This document shows positions 26,855-36,092 of a DNA stretch of 64,000 nt, in pieces. Numbering within the stretch: position 1 is the stretch's first letter; each line of letters starts with the position of its first letter. Source of the DNA: an uncultured bacterium (GTDB lineage Bacteria; Verrucomicrobiota; Kiritimatiellia; CAIKKV01; CAITUY01); NCBI GenBank assembly GCA_903895695.1, contig CAITUY010000031.1, positions 18,689 to 82,688 of the forward strand, in the 5' to 3' direction. The translations under genes were made by a program, and so were the position numbers. A model generated the notes under the pieces. That model searched no databases. It was not told where the DNA came from and saw only the letters and a list, made by a program, of their open reading frames with translations.

Positions 26855-27813
26855 ACGGCGGACGCCCGCATCGATGGTGGAGGAAACTGGCAGTGGCCAT
26901 TCGAGGCGCGCCGTTAACCATCGTCCATGAATTCCACAAACCACCCTACGGCGGAGGCAACCAGTTCCTGCTGGGGCTCAAGCGCGAGTGGGAGCGTCAG
27001 GGACACGACGTGGCGTGCAACCGCCTGGGAGCCCGGACCCGCGCCGTTCTTTTCAATTCGTTCAACTTTGACTTCGCGCAACTGCGCGACTGGCACCGGA
27101 ACGGCGTCCGCATGGTGCACCGTGTCGACGGGCCGATCGGCGCCTACCGCGGCCAGGACGACTCGCTGGATCGGCGGATCTGGGAACTGAACCAGGACGT
27201 GGCCGATGCAACAGTTTTCCAAAGTCGCTACAGCCTCGAAAAGCATCATGAGATGGGGTTCGAGTTTCGGGATCCTATCATCATTCCCAATGCGGCCGAT
27301 CCGGCACTATTTCGCCCTGCCGATCGTCTGTCTGACCCTGGTGTCGCGGGCGTGGTCCGATTGGTCTCGGTCAGTTGGTCCGACAACCCGCGAAAGGGCG
27401 CTGATGTTTACCGCTGGCTGGACGAGCACCTGGATTTCACGAAATATGCGTACACGTTCGTGGGTCGCATCGCGGGTTCATTCAGGCACGTGCGCGTCGT
27501 GCCGCCGGTCGATTCGGCCCGACTGGCCGATGTTTTGCGTCAGCATCACATCTTTGTCACGGCCAGCCAGAACGATCCCTGCTCCAATGCGTTGATCGAA
27601 GCGTTGTCGTGTGGTCTGCCCGCGGTCTACCTGAAATCGGGCGGACACCCGGAACTGGTCGGCTCCGGCGGAATGGGATTTTCGTGTGCGGAGGAAGTGC
27701 CCGGCTGTCTGGCGCGGGTGGTCGAGCAGTTCAACGAATTCAGGCGCGGCCTTCAGCCGCCGTCGCTGGCGGACGTTGCGCAGCGGTATTACCAGGTGAT
27801 GATCCGCGCGTGA
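26851..27813 (+). CDS. GT4-like glycosyltransferase, single-domain paralogue of the fusion at 30333
   Basis: A 320-residue GT-B-like protein. HEFHKPPYGGGNQF near residue 28, MVHRVDGPIGAYRG, WSDNPRKGADVYRWLDEHLD and ASQNDPCSNALIEALSCGLP are all nearly repeated in the C-terminal half of the protein at 30333-32393. The last motif is the donor-binding Glu region. It overlaps the upstream GT by 4 bp, so the pair equals the fused protein split in two. Sugar and linkage unknown. Confidence 0.84.
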   Translation: MNGGRPHRWWRKLAVAIRGAPLTIVHEFHKPPYGGGNQFLLGLKREWERQGHDVACNRLGARTRAVLFNSFNFDFAQLRDWHRNGVRMVHRVDGPIGAYRGQDDSLDRRIWELNQDVADATVFQSRYSLEKHHEMGFEFRDPIIIPNAADPALFRPADRLSDPGVAGVVRLVSVSWSDNPRKGADVYRWLDEHLDFTKYAYTFVGRIAGSFRHVRVVPPVDSARLADVLRQHHIFVTASQNDPCSNALIEALSCGLPAVYLKSGGHPELVGSGGMGFSCAEEVPGCLARVVEQFNEFRRGLQPPSLADVAQRYYQVMIRA

Positions 27814-27844
27814 AGCGTGGCTGCAAAGAAACGGCGAGGTCTTG

Positions 27845-28846
27845 ATGAGCGAATCTGACAAGCGAGGAATAATAACCGCGCAAGCACGGCGCGTCGGGCA
27901 TGCCCTCCAATGGGCGCGCGAGTGGGGCCGGCTGCAGATGGACGCGTTGCGCCTTCGGCTGCAGACAAAGACGCCGCACGAGGCGCTCGTCGAGATGACC
28001 AACCGGTGCAATCTGAACTGCCCGTTCTGCATGGTCGGCCGGCAAAACGACCTCACGGCCACGCATGGGAATGCCGCGCATAGCCTGATGAAGCGCCGCA
28101 TGGGCGTGATGAGTCCCGAGACCTTCGAACGGGTGCGCGCCGAACTGAAGCGGTTCGGCATCCGGAATGCGTATCTCTACTTTCAGGGCGAGCCGTTCCT
28201 GAACGTGAACACGATTCCTTTCGCAGCCCAGCTCAAGAAGGACGGGTTGTTTGTGGCGATCTACACCAACGGCCAGGCCTTCTCGGGCAACATGATCCAG
28301 GAACTGGCGGAGGCCGAGATCGATCTCATCCGGTTTTCCGTCGATGGGGCGTCCGAGGAGACCTACCAGAAGAACCGGGTGGGCGGCAAGTTTGCGGCCG
28401 TGTACGAAAACATGCGGTTGGTGGTGGAGGCCCACCGGGGCAAGCGGACCCGAATCGAGTGGCAGTTCATTGCCATGCAGAACAACGAGCACGAAGTCGA
28501 GGCCGCCCGCCTTCTGGCCGGGAAGATCGGCATCCTGTTCTTCGTCAAGGGGTTCAGGGAATCGGTCCCGGCCCTGGCGCCCACCAAGGCCGAATATGCG
28601 CCCAACTTCATCCCCAAGCCCTGCACGGATATCTACCGTCATCTTGGCATTTACTGGAACGGCGACGTGGTCCCCTGCTGCTACGACAACGATGCGGTGG
28701 AAGTCATGGGGAATGTCATGGAGAACAGTTTGAAGAAGATCTGGCGCAGTGCACGGTACCGGCAATTCCGGACGGCCGTAAAGAACGTCCGCGTTGACCC
28801 CGGGCATGAGCCGGAGTTGTGCCGGACCTGTCTTCGTTGGCGTTGA
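27845..28846 (+). CDS. Radical SAM/SPASM-domain protein
   Basis: A 333-residue radical SAM enzyme. The [4Fe-4S] motif CNLNCPFC (C55, C59, C62) follows EMTNRCN. The C-terminal SPASM-type cysteines appear in PCTDIY, VPCCYDN and LCRTCLRW. SPASM domains bind extra iron-sulfur clusters. Homologues are common in surface-polysaccharide loci, where they are thought to alter sugars by radical chemistry such as epimerisation or deoxygenation. TTG 27842 precedes ATG 27845 in frame; the ATG is chosen. Substrate unknown. Confidence 0.88.
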   Translation: MSESDKRGIITAQARRVGHALQWAREWGRLQMDALRLRLQTKTPHEALVEMTNRCNLNCPFCMVGRQNDLTATHGNAAHSLMKRRMGVMSPETFERVRAELKRFGIRNAYLYFQGEPFLNVNTIPFAAQLKKDGLFVAIYTNGQAFSGNMIQELAEAEIDLIRFSVDGASEETYQKNRVGGKFAAVYENMRLVVEAHRGKRTRIEWQFIAMQNNEHEVEAARLLAGKIGILFFVKGFRESVPALAPTKAEYAPNFIPKPCTDIYRHLGIYWNGDVVPCCYDNDAVEVMGNVMENSLKKIWRSARYRQFRTAVKNVRVDPGHEPELCRTCLRWR

Positions 28847-28891
28847 GGGGTGTGCCGGCGTGCCTGATACTGCAAGATTGACGAGGTAGCC

Positions 28892-30292
28892 ATGCGGGGG
28901 GATTCCAGAAAAGTCATTCTCACGGTGCATGATCCGCTTTCATCGCGGGTCATGTTTGACTGCGGGATAGCGGAAATGCTGGCCGAGAAGCTCGAGGGGA
29001 ATCTCGAGATCGCCGCGACCTTCGACATCCGGGAGCACGCCGCGTGGCAGTCGCGCGTGAAAAGTGTCCGGATCCGGTCCCTGCCGGAAATCGGGGTTGG
29101 CATGGGCGGCTTAAAGGACCGCCTGGCCAGTCGATGGGACGCTGCTCTCGATCGGCAGATTGGATTTCTGCCCGTTGCGATCCGTTTGAACCTCAAGTAC
29201 GGGTTCCACCGCGAACGCATGGAGCGCGGGCATTCGAACGGCTATCTGAACAGCGACAACATCGGCCTGCTGCCCAGATGGGCCGCCTGTTACGACTTCA
29301 TGTTCCGCTGGCTATACGGCCGCGGCAGGCATCTGTGGCCGGGTTTCTATTCCTACCTTCAGGACAACGCGTCCGCCGTCATCACCAGTCACCTGCAGCA
29401 CCAGACGACCGTGCCCTTTATTGTCGGCGCCAAACGGTTGGGTATTCCCCTGGTCGGCTACATAGCCAGTTGGGACCACCTGGTGGGCAAGGGGGGCGTG
29501 TATCCCGCTGCGCGCCGGTACATCGTCCAGAACGAGATCATGAAGGGGGATCTGGAGCGCTACCACGGCATTGCGTCGGAGGTGATTTCCGTCACGGGCT
29601 GGCCGCAGTCGGATATCTTTGCCCGGCGGCGATCGCGCGCGGACTACCTCAGCTTGATCGCCGGGTTCGGGCTTGATGCGACCAAGCCGTGTGTCCTGGT
29701 GACCGGCAATTCCATCACGAACGCGCCGTACGAGCCGGCCTTCTTCAAGCGACTGGTTGAATGGTGGGAAAACGGCGACGGGCACAGCCGGATGAATCTC
29801 ATTTTCAGGCCGCATCCAAAGGACGCATGCTGGCGCGAGCGGTATGCGCTCCTGCTCTCAAAGCCGCGCCAGGGCGTCTTCCTTCAAGTCCCGAGCTATG
29901 AAGATTTGGACGTGCTGGCGCTCATGCTGCAGCACGTGGATTGCGTCGTTACCAATGCGGGAACCATCCTGCTGGACAGCGTTGTCAATGGCCGGCCGGC
30001 CATCTCGGTGCTGTACGACGAGGGCGCACCGACCGGCGTGTGTTACGCCATCAAGAGTGTGGTTGGCGAACACTACAAAGAGATGATGGAGTCGCAATCT
30101 TTCTATCGAGCAACCGATTTCGCGCAGGTGGTCGAGGCGTTGACGGCGTGCCTGCAGCATCCGCTTGAGTTGCAATCCCAGCGACGAGCGGCCAGTCAAC
30201 GGCTCATGGGCGACGTGGATGGAAAAGCGGCGGCGCGCGTGGTGCGCGCGATGATGGAGGGCGTCGGCCGGCAGGGCAAAGACAACGCCTGA
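28892..30292 (+). CDS. GT-B glycosyl/glycerophosphotransferase-like surface carbohydrate protein
   Basis: A 466-residue protein whose C-terminal half resembles CDP-glycerol glycerophosphotransferase-like and related surface-carbohydrate proteins: a FRPHPKDACW segment, a VPSYEDLDVLALMLQHVDCVVTN region and GTILLDSVVNGRPAI. The N-terminal half includes YIASWDHLVGKGG, a loop typical of these GT-B folds. No transmembrane helix is evident. GACGAGG lies upstream of ATG 28892. It probably transfers a sugar or polyol phosphate during glycan assembly. Confidence 0.7.
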   Translation: MRGDSRKVILTVHDPLSSRVMFDCGIAEMLAEKLEGNLEIAATFDIREHAAWQSRVKSVRIRSLPEIGVGMGGLKDRLASRWDAALDRQIGFLPVAIRLNLKYGFHRERMERGHSNGYLNSDNIGLLPRWAACYDFMFRWLYGRGRHLWPGFYSYLQDNASAVITSHLQHQTTVPFIVGAKRLGIPLVGYIASWDHLVGKGGVYPAARRYIVQNEIMKGDLERYHGIASEVISVTGWPQSDIFARRRSRADYLSLIAGFGLDATKPCVLVTGNSITNAPYEPAFFKRLVEWWENGDGHSRMNLIFRPHPKDACWRERYALLLSKPRQGVFLQVPSYEDLDVLALMLQHVDCVVTNAGTILLDSVVNGRPAISVLYDEGAPTGVCYAIKSVVGEHYKEMMESQSFYRATDFAQVVEALTACLQHPLELQSQRRAASQRLMGDVDGKAAARVVRAMMEGVGRQGKDNA

Positions 30293-30332
30293 AGGCGGGC
30301 CCGGGGCACGGTTGCTACAGGAAACGGAACGC

Positions 30333-32393
30333 ATGGGGAAACCGATCAAAGTACACCTGATGGGCGGGGACCAGAGTGGCTGGGCGCTGGATCAGGATCT
30401 GGCTGTAACGCGCACCGCCTTGCAGGCCCTGGACGGCTTGGTGACGTTGGTGCCGCTGGGCGAGGCGGAGGTCGTCCATTCCGTCTGGGATGAGCCCCTG
30501 CTGACCGTGCCGCGGAAGTCGCTGGAAGGCAAGCGCATCGTCTGCCACATGTGCAACGATCTTTTCAAGCTGTTCGAGAACCCCGACATGGCCGAAGGGC
30601 CCGAGCGGATCGGCCTATGGATCGGCATGTCGGCCAAAGCGCTGAAGGATTTACGCACGCTTGGACTCCCGTGCCGTATGGTTCCGTACGCCGTCGATCC
30701 GGCCGTCTACACCGTCATAGCCAACGGCGACCTTAAAGAGCGACTGCGGGCCGAACTTGGAATTCCGCCGGACGCCTACGTGATCGGCAACATGATGCGG
30801 GATACGCTGGGCGCCGACTTGAGCCGGCCGAAGCCACAAAAGGCGCCCGAGATGCTGGCGGAAATTGCGTCGGCCGTTCACGCGAGCGGGCGCCGAATCC
30901 ACGTGCTGCTGGCCGGACCCCGGCGGCACTGGCTGCGCCGGGAGTTGGCGCGGCGGGGCGTGCCTTTCGCGTTTGCGGGGAAGAACATCGACGGCGACGA
31001 TTATTCCGCGAACATCCTGTCGCAAGAGCGGGTGGCCGCACTCTACCATGCCATGGACGCGACCGTGGTTTGCAGCCGGTGGGAGGGCGGGCCGCGCGCG
31101 GTGTTGGAGGCCGCGGCCTGCGGTACGAAAGTCATCAGCACGCGAGTGGGGATGGCGCCGGACCTGCTGGAACCGGAGTGCCTGTTCTCGTCCATCGACG
31201 AGGGCGTCAACACCGTGACACGCGATATGGACAAGTCGACGCTGGCGCGCACGGTGGAAGGACATCGCGAGCGTGTGCTGGCAACCCATACGCCGCGGGC
31301 AATCGCCGCGATCTGGCGGCAGGTATATGACGATATCGAGTCCGTTTCCGTATTTCGTGGATCCTCAGGGGCCCGAACCCCGCCGGCGTCGGGCGCCGTC
31401 CGTGCTCCACTGAAGCGTCCCGGGCGCGGCTGGTTCAGCCGGTTTGTCCGCCGCTCCCGGCAGGAACCGGTCATCTCCCTCTGGCATGAGTTCCACAAGC
31501 CGCCCTACGGTGGAGGGAACCAGTTCATGCTGGCGCTTCGCGGCGCCTTGGAGCGTCGCGGCGTCGCGGTCCGGGTCAACAGCATGTCGGCGGATGTTCA
31601 TATCTGCAACTCGGCCTGGTTCGACATCGCCGCTTTCGATAGCGCGATCAGTCGCGGCGGTGCGCGCATGATCCACCGGGTGGATGGTCCCATCGCGCTC
31701 TACCGCGGGACCGACTGGGCGGAAGATGAAAAGATCTGGAACCTGAACCGGCGCTTTGCGGGCGCAACCGTGTTCCAGTCGGCCTGGTGCATGACGCGCA
31801 TGGCGGAACATGGGCTGACGTTCCGACGGCCCATGATCATCGGCAATGCCGTGGACCCGGTGCTCTTCCACTCGCCTGCCAGCCATAGTGAGACGAGTGG
31901 GAGACGGCTGCGCCTCATTTCCTCCGCGTGGTCGGATAATCCCCGTAAGGGAGGCAGTCTCTACCGGTATCTCGATGAGGCCCTGGACTGGAGCCGCTAT
32001 GAGTACACCTTTGTGGGACGGGTCCAGCAGGAGTTCAAGAACATCAGGCATGTGCAGGCCTTGCCATCGTCGGATCTGGCGGATCTCATGAGGCAGCACG
32101 ATATCTACATCACGGCCAGTCAGGCAGATCCCTGCTCGAATGCCTTGCTCGAGGCGCTGGCGTGTGGGTTGCCGGCGCTTTACCTGGACGATGGCGGGCA
32201 CGGTTCGCTGGTGGGCTTTGGAGGGCTGCCGTTCCAGGGGCAGCCCGATGTGCTCGGTCAACTGGACCGGCTGGCAGCACACTACGCGCAGTTTCGGGCC
32301 CTGATCCACGTCGATGGCATTGACGCGATTGCGGGACGGTACCTGGCGGTAGCCAGGAACCTGGCGGCGGAAAGCAACCCGCAACCGGGTTGA
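30333..32393 (+). CDS. Two-domain fused glycosyltransferase (GT4 + GT4-like)
   Basis: A 686-residue protein of two complete GT-B transferases. Residues 1-345 form a GT4-like unit ending with SRWEGGPRAVLEAAACGTKVI and STRVGMAPDLLEP. A Pro/Arg-rich linker at about 350-380 leads into the second unit, which starts HEFHKPPYGGGNQF and contains ASQADPCSNALLEALACGLP. Each half resembles one of the two adjacent genes at 25769 and 26851. The enzyme may add two sugars in succession, perhaps a repeating disaccharide (inference). ATG 30333 was chosen; an in-frame TTG lies at 30312. Confidence 0.85.
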   Translation: MGKPIKVHLMGGDQSGWALDQDLAVTRTALQALDGLVTLVPLGEAEVVHSVWDEPLLTVPRKSLEGKRIVCHMCNDLFKLFENPDMAEGPERIGLWIGMSAKALKDLRTLGLPCRMVPYAVDPAVYTVIANGDLKERLRAELGIPPDAYVIGNMMRDTLGADLSRPKPQKAPEMLAEIASAVHASGRRIHVLLAGPRRHWLRRELARRGVPFAFAGKNIDGDDYSANILSQERVAALYHAMDATVVCSRWEGGPRAVLEAAACGTKVISTRVGMAPDLLEPECLFSSIDEGVNTVTRDMDKSTLARTVEGHRERVLATHTPRAIAAIWRQVYDDIESVSVFRGSSGARTPPASGAVRAPLKRPGRGWFSRFVRRSRQEPVISLWHEFHKPPYGGGNQFMLALRGALERRGVAVRVNSMSADVHICNSAWFDIAAFDSAISRGGARMIHRVDGPIALYRGTDWAEDEKIWNLNRRFAGATVFQSAWCMTRMAEHGLTFRRPMIIGNAVDPVLFHSPASHSETSGRRLRLISSAWSDNPRKGGSLYRYLDEALDWSRYEYTFVGRVQQEFKNIRHVQALPSSDLADLMRQHDIYITASQADPCSNALLEALACGLPALYLDDGGHGSLVGFGGLPFQGQPDVLGQLDRLAAHYAQFRALIHVDGIDAIAGRYLAVARNLAAESNPQPG

Positions 32394-32416
32394 GGGGGAG
32401 TCGGCACGGAGGTCAC

Positions 32417-33208
32417 ATGGCGGTCGGCAAGACAATCGAGAACCGGGGGCATGTGGTCGGATTCGGCGAGGAGATCGGCCTCGCCGCCAAGGAAGGGCGC
32501 GACTCGTTCTTCACGTGGTTTCATGGCGGGGCCGATGCGGACACCGCATTCGTCAGGGGGCAGTGGGATATGGCCCTCCACATCCTCAGGCCACTGGCTC
32601 CGTACATTCGGGAGCCCGAGTCCAGGACGGTTCTTGAAATAGGTCACGGCGGAGGACGCCTGCTGGCGGCAGCCAGCCGTTGTTTCGCCGCCGCGACCGG
32701 GGTTGACGTTCACGATAACAATGAGCTGGTGCTGCAGGAACTCGCCGCGCGCGGGATCAAGAACGCCACCCTGGTCAAAGGCGACGGTCAGAGTCTGCCT
32801 CTGCCGAGTGACAGTTTTGACGTCGTGTATTCGTTCGTCGTCCTGCAGCACGTCGAACGCGTGGCGGTCTTCGATCGCTACGTGACGGAAGCGTACCGCG
32901 TGATGAAGCCCGGCGGCGTCGGCATTCTTTACTTCGGGCGGTGGTGCCATTTCTCGAAGAACCGGAGCGCGGCCTGCCTCTACCTGTTGGACCGGCTTGC
33001 GGCGGGACTGCGCTTGTGGCCCCGCGGGTACCGGGAGATCCCGGCCCGGGTTAACGAGATCAACCTCCTGATCTCGCCGGCCCGCGCCGCGCGGGTCGCC
33101 CGGGGGGCGGGGTTCCGCATCCAAGGCATCGGCGTGTCCAGGCGCAGTATCCCGGACGGCCTGTCCCTGTACGGGGGGCAACACAGCCTGTTGGTGCGCA
33201 AGGACTGA
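32417..33208 (+). CDS. Class I SAM-dependent methyltransferase
   Basis: A 263-residue methyltransferase. Motif I VLEIGHGGGRLLAAA is near residue 73; VTGVDVHDNN has the ribose-binding acid; SFVVLQHVERV and MKPGGVGILYFGRW follow. GGAGG at about 32408-32412 sits at good distance from ATG 32417. It lies between two glycosyltransferase genes and likely caps or decorates the chain made by them (inference). Confidence 0.86.
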   Translation: MAVGKTIENRGHVVGFGEEIGLAAKEGRDSFFTWFHGGADADTAFVRGQWDMALHILRPLAPYIREPESRTVLEIGHGGGRLLAAASRCFAAATGVDVHDNNELVLQELAARGIKNATLVKGDGQSLPLPSDSFDVVYSFVVLQHVERVAVFDRYVTEAYRVMKPGGVGILYFGRWCHFSKNRSAACLYLLDRLAAGLRLWPRGYREIPARVNEINLLISPARAARVARGAGFRIQGIGVSRRSIPDGLSLYGGQHSLLVRKD

Positions 33209-33220
33209 GGCTTTCCAGCC

Positions 33221-34336
33221 ATGAGCGACATGTTGCATTGGAACGACAGGCTCTACCTACTGTGGAAGAATCTCCGCCAGTGGCCGGTCGAACGGCGCCG
33301 CTGGCGGGCGGGGGCTGATCGTTCAGCCGTGCGCGTCTACTATGGCTATGACCTGATCCAGCAGGCCCGGGACCGGTCGATCGGCGGGATGCTCAAGAGC
33401 GTGGATCTGGCCTCGATTTTCCCCAACGAAACGCAGTACCCCAATCTACTCTACCTGGTCAGCAGCGCCTTGCCGCCGTACGCGCCCAGCCTGATCGCCG
33501 CGGCCAAGCGGACTGGGGCGGTTTTCGTATTGAACCAGAACGGGGTCGCCTATCCCGGATGGTGCGGGGATGGGTGGAAGGTCTTGAACCGCCCGCTGCG
33601 CCAGGCTCACGAGCAGGCCGACTACGTCCTCTACCAGAGCGAGTTCTGCCGCCGGGCCGCGGAACGTTTCCTGGGGGGGCGCCGCGGGGCTTGCGAGGTG
33701 CTGTACAACCCGGTTGACACACGGGTGTTCAGTCGTGTTGAGCGTCCGGCGCGGGACGGTCGGTTGCTGTTGCTGGCGGGTTCTCACCAAGCCTTCTACC
33801 GGATCCAGGCAGCGATCGACACCCTGGCCTGCCTGCGGCAGGCCGGACTGGATGTCCGGCTGCAGGTCGCAGGCCGGTGCCTGTGGCGGTCCGAGGAGCG
33901 GGCGGGGCAGGACGAAATACGGCAATGCGCCGCCCGCTGCGGCGTCGGCGATCGGGTGACCGTTTCCGGCGTCTACACCCAGGCGGAAGCCCCCGCGCTC
34001 TTCAATGCGGCTGACGTGCTGCTTCACCCACTGGTGAACGACAACTGCCCCCGGCTCGTAGTGGAAGCCATGGCCTGTGGTTTGCCGGTCGTGTATTCGG
34101 CCACGGGGGGAACGCCCGAATTGGTGGGACCCGAGGCGGGCGTGGGCGTTCCCGGTGAGGAACGCTGGGACGTGATCGAGACGCCGCCGGCCGCGGGGCT
34201 GGCGGCCGCCGTGCGGACCGTGCTGGCGGACCTGCCTGGCTATTCGGCGGCCGCCCGCCGCCGGGCCGCGGAGCGGTTTGACGTGCAGCCCTGGCTGGAC
34301 CGGCACCGTTCGCTCTTTCAGGAGTTGATGACGTGA
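33221..34336 (+). CDS. GT4-family glycosyltransferase
   Basis: A 371-residue GT-B transferase. The N-terminal domain includes VLNQNGVAYPGW; the junction LYNPVDTRVF and the C-terminal donor site HPLVNDNCPRLVVEAMACGLP (Glu motif) with SATGGTPELVG are typical of GT4. It begins 12 bp after the methyltransferase and ends in a GTGA overlap with the next gene. Confidence 0.9.
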   Translation: MSDMLHWNDRLYLLWKNLRQWPVERRRWRAGADRSAVRVYYGYDLIQQARDRSIGGMLKSVDLASIFPNETQYPNLLYLVSSALPPYAPSLIAAAKRTGAVFVLNQNGVAYPGWCGDGWKVLNRPLRQAHEQADYVLYQSEFCRRAAERFLGGRRGACEVLYNPVDTRVFSRVERPARDGRLLLLAGSHQAFYRIQAAIDTLACLRQAGLDVRLQVAGRCLWRSEERAGQDEIRQCAARCGVGDRVTVSGVYTQAEAPALFNAADVLLHPLVNDNCPRLVVEAMACGLPVVYSATGGTPELVGPEAGVGVPGEERWDVIETPPAAGLAAAVRTVLADLPGYSAAARRRAAERFDVQPWLDRHRSLFQELMT

Positions 34337-35076
34337 AAGAAATGGCCTGGCAGATTCTGGTGCGTGTGTTCCGGCTGATTCCCGGTCCTATCCGGCGGCA
34401 GTGCTGCCGGCTGGCCTTCCATGCGGCGGCTGCGGGCAAGCCGAAGGCGGGGCTCCTGGAACTGTTGGATGACTACGACCAACTGCGCAACCAGATCGAC
34501 AAGTGCGGAATCCGTTATGAGGGGGGAATCCACCCGAAGCATCGCCTGACGGCCTACCACCGGTTCTTTGTCGAACGCATCGCCCCGGGCGCCCGCGTGC
34601 TCGACGTCGGGTGCGGCTACGGCGCGGTCGCCGCCAGCCTGGCCGAGGCCGGTGCCATCGTGACGGGTGTGGACATCGATGCCGAAAGTCTGCGGGCCGC
34701 GCGGGAACGTTTCGTCCATGCCAATCTACGATTCGTGGCGGGGGACGCGACGCGCGAACTGCCGGATGAGCGCTTCGGGGTCATCGTGTTGTCCAATGTC
34801 CTGGAACATCTCGAACACCGGGTTGTGTTTCTGCGGAAATTGGCGGATACATTCGGCCCATGCCGTTTCCTGATCCGGCTCCCCATGATCAATCGCGACT
34901 GGTTGGTGCCGCTGAAACAGGAACTGGGGGTTCCGTTCTACAGCGACCCAGGGCACTACACGGAGTACACGGAAGCGACGTTTCGCGCCGAGATGGCCGC
35001 GGCCGGACTCGCCGTGGGCCACGTGCAGATCCAGTGGGGCGAGATCTGGGCGGAGGTCAACGCGTGCCGCGCGTAA
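34333..35076 (+). CDS. Class I SAM-dependent methyltransferase (GTG start)
   Basis: A 247-residue methyltransferase starting at GTG 34333, which overlaps the TGA of the upstream GT (GTGA). Motif I is VLDVGCGYGAVAASL with VTGVDIDAES after it; SNVLEHLEHR and LIRLPMINRDW follow. The closeness of start and stop decides the GTG start. Its 3' end overlaps the next GT2 by 13 bp. Sugar or glycan methylation is likely. Confidence 0.88.
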   Translation: MKEMAWQILVRVFRLIPGPIRRQCCRLAFHAAAAGKPKAGLLELLDDYDQLRNQIDKCGIRYEGGIHPKHRLTAYHRFFVERIAPGARVLDVGCGYGAVAASLAEAGAIVTGVDIDAESLRAARERFVHANLRFVAGDATRELPDERFGVIVLSNVLEHLEHRVVFLRKLADTFGPCRFLIRLPMINRDWLVPLKQELGVPFYSDPGHYTEYTEATFRAEMAAAGLAVGHVQIQWGEIWAEVNACRA

Positions 35077-36092
35077 CCGTGCTCGTGCCGGTGTTCAACG
35101 CGGCCCCGTTCGTGCGCGCCGCGCTGGACAGCGTCCTGGCGCAGGATTTCGCCGATTTCGAACTTTTGGTTCTGGACGACGCCTCCACGGACGGCTCGGC
35201 CGGGGTTGTCGCGGGGGTTCACGACACCCGGTTGCGCCTGGTGCCCGGCGACAGGAACATGGGGGTGGCCTCGGTCCTGAACCGGGGGCTGGATCTGGCT
35301 ACCGGTGAGTTCGTCGCACGCATGGATGCCGACGACCTATGCCGGAGGGACCGGCTCGGCCGCCAGGTGGAGTTCCTGGATCGGCACTCCGCAATTGCCG
35401 GGGGCGGTTCATCGGTAAAACTGTTCGGGGCCATCACGGGGACATGGCGGGCGCCCTGTTCGCCGTCCGCGGTCCGTGCGTTCATGCTGTTCGGCAACCC
35501 GGTGTGTCACCCGAGCGTCATGCTCCGGCGCGAGTGGCTGCAGCGGCGCGGGTTGCGCTACGATCCCGCCTGCACCCGCAGCGAGGATTTTGATCTGTGG
35601 TGGCGCGTGTTGGAGGCGGGGGACATGGACAACCACCCTGATTGCCTGCTGGCCCTGCGCATGCACGCGAACAGCGTCCGGGCGCGCCATGGCACCGACA
35701 TGCGGGAGCAGACCGCGAGCATTGTAGGCCGGTCGCTGACCCGCCTGGGCATAGAGACCACGCCCGCCGAGTTGGCGTTCCACGTGGCCGTCGGCAGCGG
35801 GGACCGTATGGAGAGTCGGTCGGACATCTGCCGCGCGCAGGCTTGGTTGCAGGGGCTTGTAAGGGCTAATGAGACGCGGCAGGCCTTTGACCGCGCCGCA
35901 TTGCTCGGCGTCGTGGGTGGCGTCTGGGAGCGGCTCTGCATGAATTCGGCGCCGCTGGGTACCTGGGTCTGGCGGAAGTGCCGCGAAAGTGGCTGGCCTT
36001 GCCGTGGAACCGGCCGCGACCGCACGCGGTTCGCGGCGTCGATCGCCTGGCATGCGGTCACGGGGCGGTTCAGGAGGGCGGGCGCGGTATGA
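35064..36092 (+). CDS. GT2-family glycosyltransferase (GTG start)
   Basis: A 342-residue GT-A transferase. It starts PRVTVLVPVFNAAPFV, with LDDASTDGS near residue 35 and the metal-binding DxD in ARMDADDLC. The acceptor-side segment NPVCHPSVMLRREWL and a TRSEDFDLWWR motif follow. The GTG at 35064 is preferred because the frame has no closer ATG and GGAGG lies 8 bp upstream. About 110 C-terminal residues show no known motif. The 3' end overlaps the convergent acyltransferase gene by 23 bp. Confidence 0.87.
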   Translation: MPRVTVLVPVFNAAPFVRAALDSVLAQDFADFELLVLDDASTDGSAGVVAGVHDTRLRLVPGDRNMGVASVLNRGLDLATGEFVARMDADDLCRRDRLGRQVEFLDRHSAIAGGGSSVKLFGAITGTWRAPCSPSAVRAFMLFGNPVCHPSVMLRREWLQRRGLRYDPACTRSEDFDLWWRVLEAGDMDNHPDCLLALRMHANSVRARHGTDMREQTASIVGRSLTRLGIETTPAELAFHVAVGSGDRMESRSDICRAQAWLQGLVRANETRQAFDRAALLGVVGGVWERLCMNSAPLGTWVWRKCRESGWPCRGTGRDRTRFAASIAWHAVTGRFRRAGAV

